From Eikenella glucosivorans (lineage in GTDB: Bacteria; Pseudomonadota; Gammaproteobacteria; Burkholderiales; Neisseriaceae): 52,790 nucleotides of DNA. Below the pieces are notes generated by a model. That model was not told the DNA's origin, searched no databases, and saw nothing but the letters and a program-made list of their open reading frames with translations. Below, in pieces: positions 27,875 to 38,238 of this stretch; the stretch's first letter is position 1; each line of letters opens with the position of its first letter. Location: positions 1 through 52,790 of the forward strand of contig NZ_JACSGR010000009.1 in assembly GCF_016025525.2 (NCBI RefSeq), read 5' to 3'. A program made the position numbers and the translations under genes.

Positions 27875-28951
27875 ATGCAAACGATAAAGAAAATTGATGC
27901 CGCCGCCCTGCGCGGCTTTACCGAGGCCGCGTTTAAGGCATACGGTTTCGCGCCGGAGGAGGCAGAGCAGATTACCGACGTGCTGATGGCCGCCGATTTG
28001 TGCGGTGTGGACACGCACGGCTCGCAGCGGCTGGATATGTACCGCAAAAACATCGCCGGCGGCTTCGTGCGCATCGGCGCCAAGCCGGAAACCGTGTTTG
28101 AAACGCCCGTGTCGGCGGTGGTAGACGGCCATGCCGCGATGGGGCAGCTGGTGTCGCGCTACGCCATGCAGCTGGCCATCGACAAGGCCAAGCAAAGCGG
28201 TATCGGCATGGTGTCGGTGCGCAATTCCAACCACTACGGCATCGCCGCCTACTACAGCAGCATGGCCGCCAGCCAAGGCCTGGTGGGCATTTCCATGACC
28301 AACTCCTTCCCCATCGTGGTGCCCACCTACGGCCGCAGCCCGATGATGGGCACCAACCCCATCGCCGTGGCCATCCCCGCCGATCCGCTCGATTTCAGCC
28401 TGGATGCCGCCACCTCCGTGGTGGCCTTCGGCAAGCCCGAGGTATACAACAAAAAAGGCATCCCCGTGCCGCTGGGCTGGGCGATTAACAGCCAGGGCGT
28501 AGACGAAACCGACCCGCAGATTATCGTGGAATGCGTGCGCCAAGGGCTGGGCGGCGGCATGTATCCCCTGGGCGGCAGCAGCGAGCTGTTCGGCAGCCAC
28601 AAGGGCTACGGCTATGCCGTACTGGTGGAATTCTTTGCCGCCAGCCTCTCGCAGGGCGTTACGTCTAACCACACCATGAAAAACGGCAGCGCCGGCATCT
28701 GCCATTATTTCTCCGCCTTCAACCCCGAAATCTTCGGCGACGCCCAAGCCATCCGCCGCCATTTCAGCGCCTATCTGCAAGAGCTGCGCGAATCGGAAAA
28801 AGCCGCCGGCCAGGAGCGGATTTACATCCACGGCGAAAAAGAAGCCGAATGCAGCCGCGAACGCAAAACCGGCGGTATCCCCATCCTGCCCAAAACGCTC
28901 GACGAAATGCGCCGCCTGGCCGAAGAGCTGGGGCTGCCGTTTGAGTGGTAG
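27875..28951 (+). CDS. Ldh-family (type 2 malate/L-lactate) oxidoreductase
   Basis: The 358-residue enzyme of the LDH2/MDH2 family reduces 2-oxoacids with NAD(P)H. Recognised blocks are LCGVDTHGSQRLDMYRKNI near residue 43, VRNSNHYGIAAYYSSMAASQ near residue 115 and GTNPIAVAIP near residue 160, then DAATSVVAFGK and GSHKGYGYAVLVEFFA. A GGAGG site precedes the ATG. The exact substrate (malate, lactate, ureidoglycolate or other) cannot be told from sequence. It is followed by a terminator-like uptake pair. Confidence 0.9.
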   Translation: MQTIKKIDAAALRGFTEAAFKAYGFAPEEAEQITDVLMAADLCGVDTHGSQRLDMYRKNIAGGFVRIGAKPETVFETPVSAVVDGHAAMGQLVSRYAMQLAIDKAKQSGIGMVSVRNSNHYGIAAYYSSMAASQGLVGISMTNSFPIVVPTYGRSPMMGTNPIAVAIPADPLDFSLDAATSVVAFGKPEVYNKKGIPVPLGWAINSQGVDETDPQIIVECVRQGLGGGMYPLGGSSELFGSHKGYGYAVLVEFFAASLSQGVTSNHTMKNGSAGICHYFSAFNPEIFGDAQAIRRHFSAYLQELRESEKAAGQERIYIHGEKEAECSRERKTGGIPILPKTLDEMRRLAEELGLPFEW

Positions 28952-28973
28952 GCGGCAAACGCAGGCGTGAGAA

Positions 28974-29014
28974 AGGCTACCTGAAAATATTGCCAATCGT
29001 TTTTCAGGTAGCCT
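28974..29014 (+). terminator. Inverted uptake-sequence pair
   Basis: AGGCTACCTGAA (28974-28985) and TTCAGGTAGCCT (29003-29014), extended by AAA/TTT at the loop end, 23 bp after the Ldh-family stop. Confidence 0.75.
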
Positions 29015-29047
29015 TTTCTATCCGCACAGTTCATTTCTGCCCATCGG

Positions 29048-29126
29048 TTTTAGCTTCGCAGAAACTCAGCCTTGCTCTGCAAGACATCGTTTTAACTTCG
29101 TTGAAGCTCACGCTTTCAGGTAGCCC
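29048..29126 (+). repeat. DUS-associated repeat, both modules
   Basis: Module 1 (TTTTAGCTTCGCAGAAACTC, 29048-29067), a CAGCCTTG...CAAGACATCG linker and module 2 (TTTTAACTTCGTTGAAGCTC onward, 29090-29112) run straight into the one-mismatch uptake sequence TTCAGGTAGCCC (29115-29126). Related copies occur near 32334, 42922, 44468, 46179, 46336, 50031 and 51297. Confidence 0.75.
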
Positions 29127-29179
29127 CCCGCCCAAACGTGTACAATACGCCGTTTTCATTCCAAGCACGCCCAGTACCC

Positions 29180-29974
29180 ATGCGCCCATACCTCAGCCTC
29201 CTCCAACACATCCTCGACCACGGCACCGACAAATCCGACCGCACCGGCACCGGCACCCGCTCCGTGTTCGGCCATCAAATGCGCTTCGACCTCGCCCAAG
29301 GCTTCCCCCTGCTCACCACCAAAAAGCTCCACCTGCGCTCCATCATCCACGAGCTCCTCTGGTTTCTCAAAGGCGACACCAACATCCGCTACCTCAAAGA
29401 AAACAAGGTATCCATCTGGGACGAATGGGCCGACGAAAACGGCGACCTCGGCCCCGTGTACGGCTACCAATGGCGCTCCTGGCCCGCCCCTGACGGCCGC
29501 CACATCGACCAAATCGCCAATGTCGTCGAACAAATCCAGTGCAACCCCGACAGCCGCCGCCTCATCGTATCCGCCTGGAACCCAGCCCTGGTGGACGAAA
29601 TGGCGCTGCCCCCCTGCCACGCCCTGTTTCAGTTTTACGTGGCCGAAGGCCGCCTCTCTTGCCAGCTCTACCAGCGCAGCGCCGACGTCTTCCTCGGCGT
29701 GCCCTTCAACATCGCCAGCTACGCCCTCTTAACCATGATGATGGCGCAAGTGTGCGGCTTGAAGCCTGGCGAATTCATCCACACCTTCGGCGACGCCCAC
29801 CTCTACAGCAACCACTTCGAGCAGGCGCGCCTCCAGCTCACCCGCGAGCCGCGAGCCCTGCCGCAAATGCAGCTCAACCCCGAAGTGCGAAACCTCTTCG
29901 ACTTCCGCTTCGAAGACTTCGAGCTGCAAAACTACGACCCGCACCCGCACATCAAAGCCCCCGTGGCCGTGTAG
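29180..29974 (+). CDS. thyA: Thymidylate synthase
   Basis: The 264-residue enzyme methylates dUMP to dTMP with methylene-tetrahydrofolate. The nucleophile is Cys146 in MALPPCHALFQFYV; other conserved parts are TDRTGTGTRSVFG-like DKSDRTGTGTRSVFGHQMRF, FLKGDTNIRYLKENKVSIWD and QRSADVFLGVPFNIASYALL. Length and numbering equal E. coli ThyA. The ATG at 29180 gives the usual N-terminus; a -10-like TACAAT (29141-29146) lies 34 bp upstream. Confidence 0.97.
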   Translation: MRPYLSLLQHILDHGTDKSDRTGTGTRSVFGHQMRFDLAQGFPLLTTKKLHLRSIIHELLWFLKGDTNIRYLKENKVSIWDEWADENGDLGPVYGYQWRSWPAPDGRHIDQIANVVEQIQCNPDSRRLIVSAWNPALVDEMALPPCHALFQFYVAEGRLSCQLYQRSADVFLGVPFNIASYALLTMMMAQVCGLKPGEFIHTFGDAHLYSNHFEQARLQLTREPRALPQMQLNPEVRNLFDFRFEDFELQNYDPHPHIKAPVAV

Positions 29975-29992
29975 CGCCGGCCGGGCAAGATA

Positions 29993-30022
29993 AAGGCTAC
30001 CTGAAAATTTTCAGGTAGCCTT
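29993..30022. terminator. Perfect uptake-sequence palindrome, thyA/ABC exporter
   Basis: AGGCTACCTGAA (29994-30005) and TTCAGGTAGCCT (30010-30021) are joined by AATT into a 30-bp palindrome followed by TTTTT. It lies between convergent genes, as a bidirectional terminator. Confidence 0.8.
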
Positions 30023-30053
30023 TTTAGTTTAGTTGGCTAAAACGCGCTCATGC

Positions 30054-31913
<1,860 letters not shown>

Positions 31914-32223
31914 GGTGTGGCAGTGTGTCGTTCAAATAGGAATTTAAGGGTTTCGGGCAGCCTGTTTGCTCAGGCTACCTGAAAAGCGCGGCTTCAACGA
32001 AGCGGGCCGATGTTTGGCGGAGCTAAGGCACGGGCTGATGTGCAAAACCGTGGCCGGATTGGCGTAAAAGCGTGGCTGAAAAGGCCGCTATCATAACAGA
32101 AACAGGGGGCTGGGCACAGAGCGGCTGCCGGGCGGGGAAAACCGGCCGGCGGGCTGCGGGGCACCGATTGGCTATATAATGCGCGGCATCGGGGCGAATC
32201 GCTGCCCGCAACAGGAAGGCTTC

Positions 32224-32414
32224 AGGCTACCTGAAAAACACAGCCGCCCCAAATGGCGGGTGATGCGGCCTTGCCTCATTCTCAAAAATCTGAAGCGGCC
32301 ACGGTTTCATCGCGCGGGAATTTGCCCCGCTCGTTTTAACTTCGTTGAAGCTTGCGCTTTAGCTTCGCAGAAACTCAGCCTTGGCTGCGCCAAGACATCG
32401 TTTTCAGGTAGCCT
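32224..32414. repeat. Uptake sequences and DUS-associated repeat upstream of the MscS gene
   Basis: The 520-bp gap 31914-32433 has uptake sequences at 31972-31983, 32224-32235 and 32403-32414. Module 2 (32334-32352) is followed by module 1 (about 32358-32377), the reverse order of the copy at 29048, then a CTTGG/CCAAG hairpin and the last uptake sequence. A TATAAT box lies at 32175-32180. I see no gene in the gap. Confidence 0.65.
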
Positions 32415-32433
32415 CACTCAAGGGAAAACAATC

Positions 32434-33288
32434 ATGTGGAACACATTGCAAACCTGGCTGCACGGCAGCCCGACGGCCTATCAGTGGCTGGGCACGCTGT
32501 TGCTGGTGCCCGGGGTGTTGGCGGCGCGGCTGGTGCTGCTGCGCCTGTATTTCCGCCGCCATCCGCGTTTGGAAATCGATGAAATGCGCCGCGCGCTGGT
32601 AATGAGCCGCAATATGGCGCTGATTGTGTGCGGGCTGGGGCTGTTTGGCGTGTGGTTTGCGCAGATTCAGACTTTCGCGCTTTCCATGGTGGCGCTGGCG
32701 GCGGCCACGGTGCTGGCCACCAAGGAGCTCATCATGTGCCTTTCCGGCAGCCTGATGCGCATGGTTACCAAACAGTATTCGGTGGGCGATTTCATCGAAA
32801 TCGGACACATCCGTGGGCGGGTGGTGGACATCAATATGTTCAACACGCTGGTGATGGAAGTCGGGCCCAACGCGCTGGTGGAGCATATGTCGGGGCAGAC
32901 GGTGTCGTTTCCCAACAGCCTGGTGCTGGCGCAGCCCTTGTGGCGGGACAATGTGTTCGGCAGTTATGTGGTGCACACTTTCGAGCTTCCCGTGCCGATT
33001 GCGCTGAATCCGGCCGCGGTGCTGCCGCCGCTGCGCATGGTGCTGGAGCAGCGGTGTGCGCCGGATATGGCGGCCATCGCGGCCTATCTGGAACAGGTGC
33101 AGGCGCAGCGCTTGTTTATCACGCCGCCGGCCGAACCGCACATCGCCTGCGTGCCCTTCGACGACAAGCTGTATAAGCTGGTGATCCGCTTTGCCGCGCC
33201 CCTGCCGCGGCGGCTGGAAATCCAGCAGGCGGTGTTGGATGAATTTATGCGGGTGCAGCACGGTTTGCTGGCGTGGGCGGCTACCTGA
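32434..33288 (+). CDS. MscS-family mechanosensitive channel
   Basis: The 284-residue membrane protein has three or four hydrophobic segments in the first 110 residues, followed by the MscS beta domain with SVGDFIEIGHIRGRVVDINM near residue 115 and FPNSLVLAQPLWRDN near residue 160. MscS proteins release solutes on hypo-osmotic shock. The start is set by MWNTLQTWLHG with AAGGGAAAA upstream; an uptake sequence ends 19 bp before it. The stop codon (TGA at 33286-33288) is inside a one-mismatch uptake sequence (33278-33289), so the last residues A-A-T are also DUS-encoded. Confidence 0.88.
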   Translation: MWNTLQTWLHGSPTAYQWLGTLLLVPGVLAARLVLLRLYFRRHPRLEIDEMRRALVMSRNMALIVCGLGLFGVWFAQIQTFALSMVALAAATVLATKELIMCLSGSLMRMVTKQYSVGDFIEIGHIRGRVVDINMFNTLVMEVGPNALVEHMSGQTVSFPNSLVLAQPLWRDNVFGSYVVHTFELPVPIALNPAAVLPPLRMVLEQRCAPDMAAIAAYLEQVQAQRLFITPPAEPHIACVPFDDKLYKLVIRFAAPLPRRLEIQQAVLDEFMRVQHGLLAWAAT

Positions 33289-33332
33289 AAACGGGATGCT
33301 TTGCGTTTTAACTTTGCTAAATGGAGAACGGG

Positions 33333-34466
33333 ATGGTGAATAAGCCTTTATTGATGAAAATATTGTTGATTTCTGGGTTGGTTGCGGTAACGGGGGTAGT
33401 ACTGAAGCCGAACTGTGCATCAGCAGGCAATAGGGAAACCGAAATATCGCAAAATACATCGGCATTGACACCAGATGTTTTGATGGATCAGGCGGTTGCT
33501 GCATATGATCGGCAAGACTATGCCCGAGCCTTTGAATTATTCCAATTTCTGGCCAAACAAGGGAATGCCGTGGCGCAAAGCCAGCTTGCCCTGATGTATT
33601 CCTCCGGTGCAGGCGGGATACAGGATAAGGCTTTGGCTCGGGAATGGTGGGAAAGGGCAGCGGTACAGGGCAATGCGGCGGCACAGGGTAACTTAGGTAT
33701 TATGTATAAAACCGGCGATGGGGTGGTTCGGGATTATGCACGGGCTAGAGATTGGTTGGAAAAGGCTGCTGCTCAACAAAATGCTACTGCCCAATATGCT
33801 TTGGGCGATTTATACGAACTCGGCCAAGGGGTAAAGCAGGATTATGTGCAAGCCCGTAATTGGTATGAGAAAGCTGCCGAACAGGGAGAAGTTGGTGCAC
33901 AAGTCAATTTGGCCTTGCTGTATGCTCAAGGGTTGGGTGTGCCGCAAAACGATCAACAGGCGCGGTTTTGGCTCGAAAAGGCGGCCGGGCAGGGTGATCC
34001 TGTGGCACAGGCCAATCTCGGCTTACTTTATGCGGAAGGCCGCGGAGTGGAGCAAAACTATGCAACCGCCAAGGCATGGTATGAAAAGGCGGCAGCACAG
34101 CAGTATGCCGGTGCACAATTTAACCTTGGCCGGCTATACGAGCAAGGAACTGGAGTAAAGCAGGATTATGCCCAAGCTAGAAACTGGTATGAACAGGCAG
34201 CAGCACAAGGGCATCCTACGGCACAGCTTAATCTCGGTGGATTGTATTTTTACGGAAGAGGCGCACCGCAGGATTTTGCCAAGGCAAGGGAATGGTATGA
34301 AAAGGCGGCAGCTCAGGGGAGTTAGGAAGCGCAATTCAATCTTGGCATGATGTATGCGAAAGGTGTGGGAGTGTCCGTGAACGTTGCCCAGGCCAGATTA
34401 TGGTTTGAACGGGCGGCGGCGCAGGGCGATCAAGATGCGCAAGAGGCGTTAAGACAGCTTCAATAG
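33333..34466 (+). pseudogene. Sel1-repeat (TPR-like) exported protein, interrupted by an in-frame TAG
   Basis: A signal-peptide-like N-terminus (MVNKPLLMKILLISGLVAV) is followed by about eight Sel1 repeats of 36 residues, with the repeated pattern A-x-x-W-Y-E-K-A-A-x-Q-G. A TAG at 34323-34325 stops the frame in the middle of a repeat (AAAQGS then stop). The same frame then continues EAQFNLGMMYAKGVGV through a further repeat to a natural-looking end RQLQ and TAG at 34464-34466. This is a nonsense mutation; a truncated protein of 331 residues may still function. Start 33333 has GGAG six bases upstream. GC is lower than in neighbours. Confidence 0.85.
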
Positions 34467-34581
34467 AAGAGGCAATAAAACAATTAAAGCAAAAATAGGC
34501 AGCGTGGCAAAAAAGGGCGTTCTGCCGTACAATCCGCGCGATTTGTTTAACGGGGCAAAGGCTTGGCTGCGTTATACGGGC

Positions 34582-34612
34582 AGGCTACCTGAAAATTCGG
34601 AGGCTGCCTGAA
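34582..34612. repeat. Eikenella-type and Simonsiella-type uptake sequences in tandem
   Basis: AGGCTACCTGAA (34582-34593) is followed seven bases later by AGGCTGCCTGAA (34601-34612) in the same orientation, in the gap before lptF. The rest of the 248-bp gap shows no gene. Confidence 0.7.
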
Positions 34613-34714
34613 ACCTGATCCCCAAACCCTCCTGCAATAGAGGGAGGTAAGCCGCAAAATTGCCTCCCCACCGCCACACCGGCCGGCTGCAAACCGGCCT
34701 TGCTATGGAACGAT

Positions 34715-35827
34715 ATGGTTTATCAGAGAAAATTCATTAAAGAAGTGTCGCAAACCGCCATGGGCGTATTCGTGCTGCTCCTGGCCACGCTGGTGGCGGT
34801 GCAGGCGGTGAAGCTCTTGGGCGGCGCGGCCGGCGGCAAGGTGGCGGCCGATGCGGTGGCCACGCTGGTGGCATTTTGGACGGTGGCGCTGATGCCCGTG
34901 GTGCTCATCCTCACCGCCTACATCAGCGCACTCACGGTGCTGTCCCGCTATTGGCGCGACAGCGAAATGGCGGTGTGGCTCTCTTCCGGCCTGTCGCTTT
35001 ATGGCTGGATTAAGCCGCTGATGGCCTTTGCCGTGCCCTTCGCTCTGCTCACGGCGCTGGTGTCGATGCTGGTGATGCCGTGGGCAGATGCGCGCAGCCG
35101 CGAGTTTGCCGAAGTGCTCAAGCGCCGGCAAGATACATCCATGGTGCGGCCGGGCGTGTTTCAGGAATTCGGCGGCAGCACGCCGCGCGTGTATTTTGTG
35201 GAGAAATTTGACGCGGGCAGCGGCGAGGCGGCCAATCTGTTTATCCGTGAGCAAAACGCGCAGGGGCGCGACACGCTGATTACCGCCGAGCGCGGCCGTT
35301 TCGCCGAGGCCGATAACCAGCGCACGCTGGAGCTCTTCAACGGCCGGCGCTACAGCGGTACACCCGGCATGGCGGATTACGATGAAGTTTCCTTCGAGCG
35401 GCTGCACCTGATTGTGGGCACTGCGCCCAAGCTGGTGCAACGCGACATCCACCGCCGCACAGTACCCACCGCCGAATTATGGGGGGCTTCGAGGTTGGAT
35501 TTACAAGGAGAGCTGATGTGGCGTATTAGTATGCCGGTAAGTGTCGTGATTTTGGCATTATTGACACTACCTTTGTCTTACACAAACAACCGGGGTGGCC
35601 GAAGCTACGGCTTATTGGCAGCCATCGTGGCGTTTCTGTTTTATCAGAACGGATTAACATTTATGCGCAATAGTATTATCAGCGGTAAGATTCCATTTTG
35701 GCTGGGATTAATGTTGCTGCATGTGTTGATGTTGTTGTTTGCATTGTTGTTGTTGCGCATACGAAGCCGTCCGGCGCGGCCGTTTTGGCAAGCATTACGT
35801 TTGGCTTTGGGAGGCAAACCGGCATGA
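34715..35827 (+). CDS. lptF: LPS export ABC transporter permease LptF
   Basis: The 370-residue inner-membrane protein pairs with LptG in LptB2FG, which extracts lipooligosaccharide for transport to the outer membrane. It has the YjgP/YjgQ layout: MVYQRKFIKEVSQTAMGVFV at the start, two membrane helices, the periplasmic jellyroll (about residues 130-260: RVYFVEKFDAGSGEAANLFI) and three C-terminal helices. The ATG at 34715 suits the family; the TTG at 34700 is unlikely. It overlaps lptG by four bases (ATGA). From about 35,500 to the end the DNA becomes clearly AT-richer than the first part. Confidence 0.94.
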   Translation: MVYQRKFIKEVSQTAMGVFVLLLATLVAVQAVKLLGGAAGGKVAADAVATLVAFWTVALMPVVLILTAYISALTVLSRYWRDSEMAVWLSSGLSLYGWIKPLMAFAVPFALLTALVSMLVMPWADARSREFAEVLKRRQDTSMVRPGVFQEFGGSTPRVYFVEKFDAGSGEAANLFIREQNAQGRDTLITAERGRFAEADNQRTLELFNGRRYSGTPGMADYDEVSFERLHLIVGTAPKLVQRDIHRRTVPTAELWGASRLDLQGELMWRISMPVSVVILALLTLPLSYTNNRGGRSYGLLAAIVAFLFYQNGLTFMRNSIISGKIPFWLGLMLLHVLMLLFALLLLRIRSRPARPFWQALRLALGGKPA

Positions 35828-36894
35828 AACTGCTTACCCGCTACCTGATTTTCCGATTAAGTGCAGCCACCTTTTATGCTTTATTGGCGATGGTGGCAGT
35901 ATTTTCTTTTTTTGAAATAGCCAATGCCGTCGATAAAGTGGGTACGGGCGATTATACGGTTGGCATTATGTTGTTGTATGTGGGGATGCGCTTGTTCGGG
36001 CATGCCTACACTTTGCTGCCTCTGGCAGTTCTGGTTGGATGCTTGGTGGCACTGAGTCAGCTGGTGGCATCCAGTGAAATGGCTGTTATCCGCACCAGTG
36101 GGGCTTCGCTTATGGGCATCATTGCCAGCATAGCGACAGTGGGCTTGATTTCCGGGCTACTTGGAGGAGCCTTGGGTGAGTGGGTGGCGCCACAGATGAT
36201 GCAACGAGCCGAACGTTTGTGGCTGCATTCGTTGCAAAGAACCGTGAGCCTCGGCGGCAGCGGCCTGTGGTTTAGGCAGGGGCGCGACAACATCAATGTG
36301 CACGAAATGCTGCCCGACGGCCGCCTGCGCGGCATCCGCATCTACCGCTACAACGAACACGCCGCCCTCGCCGCCGCCTGGCAGGCCGAAGAAGGCCGTG
36401 TAAACGGCAACGGCACCTGGACGCTCAAGCAGGTGGCGCGCACCGACCTGCTGGCCGAGCGCACACACACCGAGCGTCTGCCCGAAACGCAGTGGAAGAG
36501 CGAAGTGGGCCTGGATTTGCTCGGCGTGCTGCTGGTGGACACCGACCAAATGTCGGCGCGCAGCCTGAAGGTGTACATCGACCACCTGCAAAGCAACGGC
36601 CAGCAAACCGCCGCCTATGCCACCGCCTGGTGGCGCAAGCTGCTCTACCCGCTGGTGTGCACGATTATGGCGCTGGTGGCGCTGGCCTTTACGCCGCAGA
36701 GCGCGCGCCACGGCAACATCGGCGTGCGCCTGTTTCTCGGCGTGTGCCTCGGGCTGGCCTTCCATTTCGCCGGCCTGCTCTCCGGCTATGTGGCACAACT
36801 CTCCGGCTTGCCGCCCTTGGGCGCCGCCACGCTGCCCGGCGCGGTGTTTGCCCTTGCCGCCGCTTGGTTGATCCGGCGGCAGGAAGTGCGCTGA
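35824..36894 (+). CDS. lptG: LPS export ABC transporter permease LptG
   Basis: The 356-residue partner of LptF starts MKLLTRYLIFRLSAATFYAL. It has the same 2+3 or 3+3 helix layout with a periplasmic domain (about residues 135-255) and the C-terminal block YPLVCTIMALVALAFTPQSA. The start overlaps the lptF stop, so the two are coupled. Roughly the first 140 codons (to about 36,240) are AT-rich, after which GC-rich codons return sharply at AGCCTCGGCGGCAGCGG. The protein reads as intact. Confidence 0.94.
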   Translation: MKLLTRYLIFRLSAATFYALLAMVAVFSFFEIANAVDKVGTGDYTVGIMLLYVGMRLFGHAYTLLPLAVLVGCLVALSQLVASSEMAVIRTSGASLMGIIASIATVGLISGLLGGALGEWVAPQMMQRAERLWLHSLQRTVSLGGSGLWFRQGRDNINVHEMLPDGRLRGIRIYRYNEHAALAAAWQAEEGRVNGNGTWTLKQVARTDLLAERTHTERLPETQWKSEVGLDLLGVLLVDTDQMSARSLKVYIDHLQSNGQQTAAYATAWWRKLLYPLVCTIMALVALAFTPQSARHGNIGVRLFLGVCLGLAFHFAGLLSGYVAQLSGLPPLGAATLPGAVFALAAAWLIRRQEVR

Positions 36895-36912
36895 GAAGGG
36901 GCTGGCTGAATT

Positions 36913-36988
36913 TTCAGGTAGCCTGTTTGAATCTTCCTCAGGCTACCTGAAAATAAGATGGCGGCATTTTTCAGGTTTCAGGTAGCCG
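36913..36988. repeat. Cluster of three uptake sequences with slipped copy
   Basis: Copies at 36913-36924 (reverse), 36940-36951 (forward) and 36977-36988 (reverse, one mismatch). The last is preceded by a partial duplicate, giving TTCAGGTTTCAGGTAGCC. The first two can form a terminator for lptFG. Confidence 0.7.
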
Positions 36989-37021
36989 CAAAAGATGGCT
37001 TATCCAATGAAGGGAAGAGAA

Positions 37022-38125
37022 ATGGCAGGTGCTTTCAGCTGCTGGCTGAATTTTTGGGATATTACCCATGATTTGGACAAGTTCTATCGGGAATTGCCCC
37101 AATACAAAGACAAAATCCACGAGCTAGACCGCATTCAGATTAGCGGTTGGCGGGATGACGATGCGGAAGCCGTGATTAAGGCCATCCTGCCCGTGTTGTG
37201 GGAGGAGGTGTTGCAACATTATCCTGCCACCCACCTTCGCTTTTTCGGGTATCGCGATTTCGATGTGGATTGGATTGCCGATTTCCCCGGGCTGCAAAGC
37301 CTGGCGATTGAAATCAGCGTGGGCAGCATCCGTAATCTGGAAAAACTGGCCAAGTTTGAACGCCTGCAAACTTTGGCTTTGGAGGCGAACCAGGGCTTCG
37401 GCAGCTTGGATTTCCTCAGCGGCGTGAATCCGAACCTGCAAAAGCTATATTTGAATTCCGAAACCAAATCCGCCAAATCCGATTTGAGTGTGCTCGCCCG
37501 CTTCCGGCAGCTGAAAACGCTGTATGTGAAAAAACTAGAGAAAAATCTAGACACCACCGTGGCCGGGCTCCCCGAGCTGGAAAGGCTGGTATTGCGCAGT
37601 ATTTCCAAGCCCAAAAACCTCGATTTCGTATCCGGCCTGAAGGGTTTGCAATACCTCACGTTGCAACTGTGCGGCTTTGAAAACGTGGATGCCGCCGCGC
37701 GGCTGCCTGAGCTGAAATATTTGCAGCTGTGGCGGCTGCCCAAGTTGGAAAATCTGGATTTCGTGTCGCAAATGCACAGCTTGCAGTTTTTGTTTGTGGA
37801 AACCTTGAGCGGCATCACGCGCTTTCCCAAGGTAGCTGATTTGCAGAAGCTGCGCCGGGTGAAGATTATTTCCTGCAAAAACCTGGCCGATTTCAGCGAA
37901 GTGGCGCACAGCCGTTCCATACGCGAGTTTGCCATCCAAAACGCCACGCAGCCGGATTTGGCTATCTATATTCCGATTATTGAAAACCGGCACATTGAAC
38001 AACTCGGCATCGGTCACGAAAAGGTAGCCACGCAAAACGAAATGCGGGCGCTGGCGCAGCAGCACGGACGTGAGCGGATTGCCGTGTATATGTATCCCGA
38101 TTTCGAGCATTTCGTATTTGAATAG
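37022..38125 (+). CDS. Leucine-rich-repeat-like protein
   Basis: The 367-residue protein has no signal peptide. From about residue 90 it carries irregular repeats of 20-25 residues rich in Leu and aromatic residues (LQSLAIEI, LQTLALEA, LQKLYLNS, LKTLYVKK, LERLVLRS, LQYLTLQL, LKYLQLWR, LQFLFVET), the pattern of bacterial leucine-rich repeats. The ATG at 37022 was chosen for its AGGGA site; starts at 36995 and 37007 are possible. Function unknown; such cytosolic repeat proteins often bind proteins. Downstream is a clear terminator. Confidence 0.78.
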   Translation: MAGAFSCWLNFWDITHDLDKFYRELPQYKDKIHELDRIQISGWRDDDAEAVIKAILPVLWEEVLQHYPATHLRFFGYRDFDVDWIADFPGLQSLAIEISVGSIRNLEKLAKFERLQTLALEANQGFGSLDFLSGVNPNLQKLYLNSETKSAKSDLSVLARFRQLKTLYVKKLEKNLDTTVAGLPELERLVLRSISKPKNLDFVSGLKGLQYLTLQLCGFENVDAAARLPELKYLQLWRLPKLENLDFVSQMHSLQFLFVETLSGITRFPKVADLQKLRRVKIISCKNLADFSEVAHSRSIREFAIQNATQPDLAIYIPIIENRHIEQLGIGHEKVATQNEMRALAQQHGRERIAVYMYPDFEHFVFE

Positions 38126-38159
38126 GATATGTGCAGGCAGTCTTTGCCCATATTCGTCA

Positions 38160-38200
38160 AGGCTACCTGAAAAATAGGCTTGGCAATTTTCAGGTAGCCT
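38160..38200 (+). terminator. Inverted uptake-sequence pair
   Basis: AGGCTACCTGAA (38160-38171) and TTCAGGTAGCCT (38189-38200), with A/T extension of the stem, 34 bp after the LRR gene and 38 bp before ribE. Confidence 0.75.
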
Positions 38201-38238
38201 GTATATAGCAGTCATCACAGTATAATCAAGGAGAAACC

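Noticed and set aside
29048..29126. Short repeats as a CRISPR array
   Set aside because: Copies are dispersed over 20 kb and lack regular spacing, unique spacers or cas genes.
34323..34325. Amber codon recoding (for example pyrrolysine) in the Sel1 gene
   Set aside because: Other genes do not show read-through TAG codons and no such machinery is visible; a nonsense mutation is simpler.
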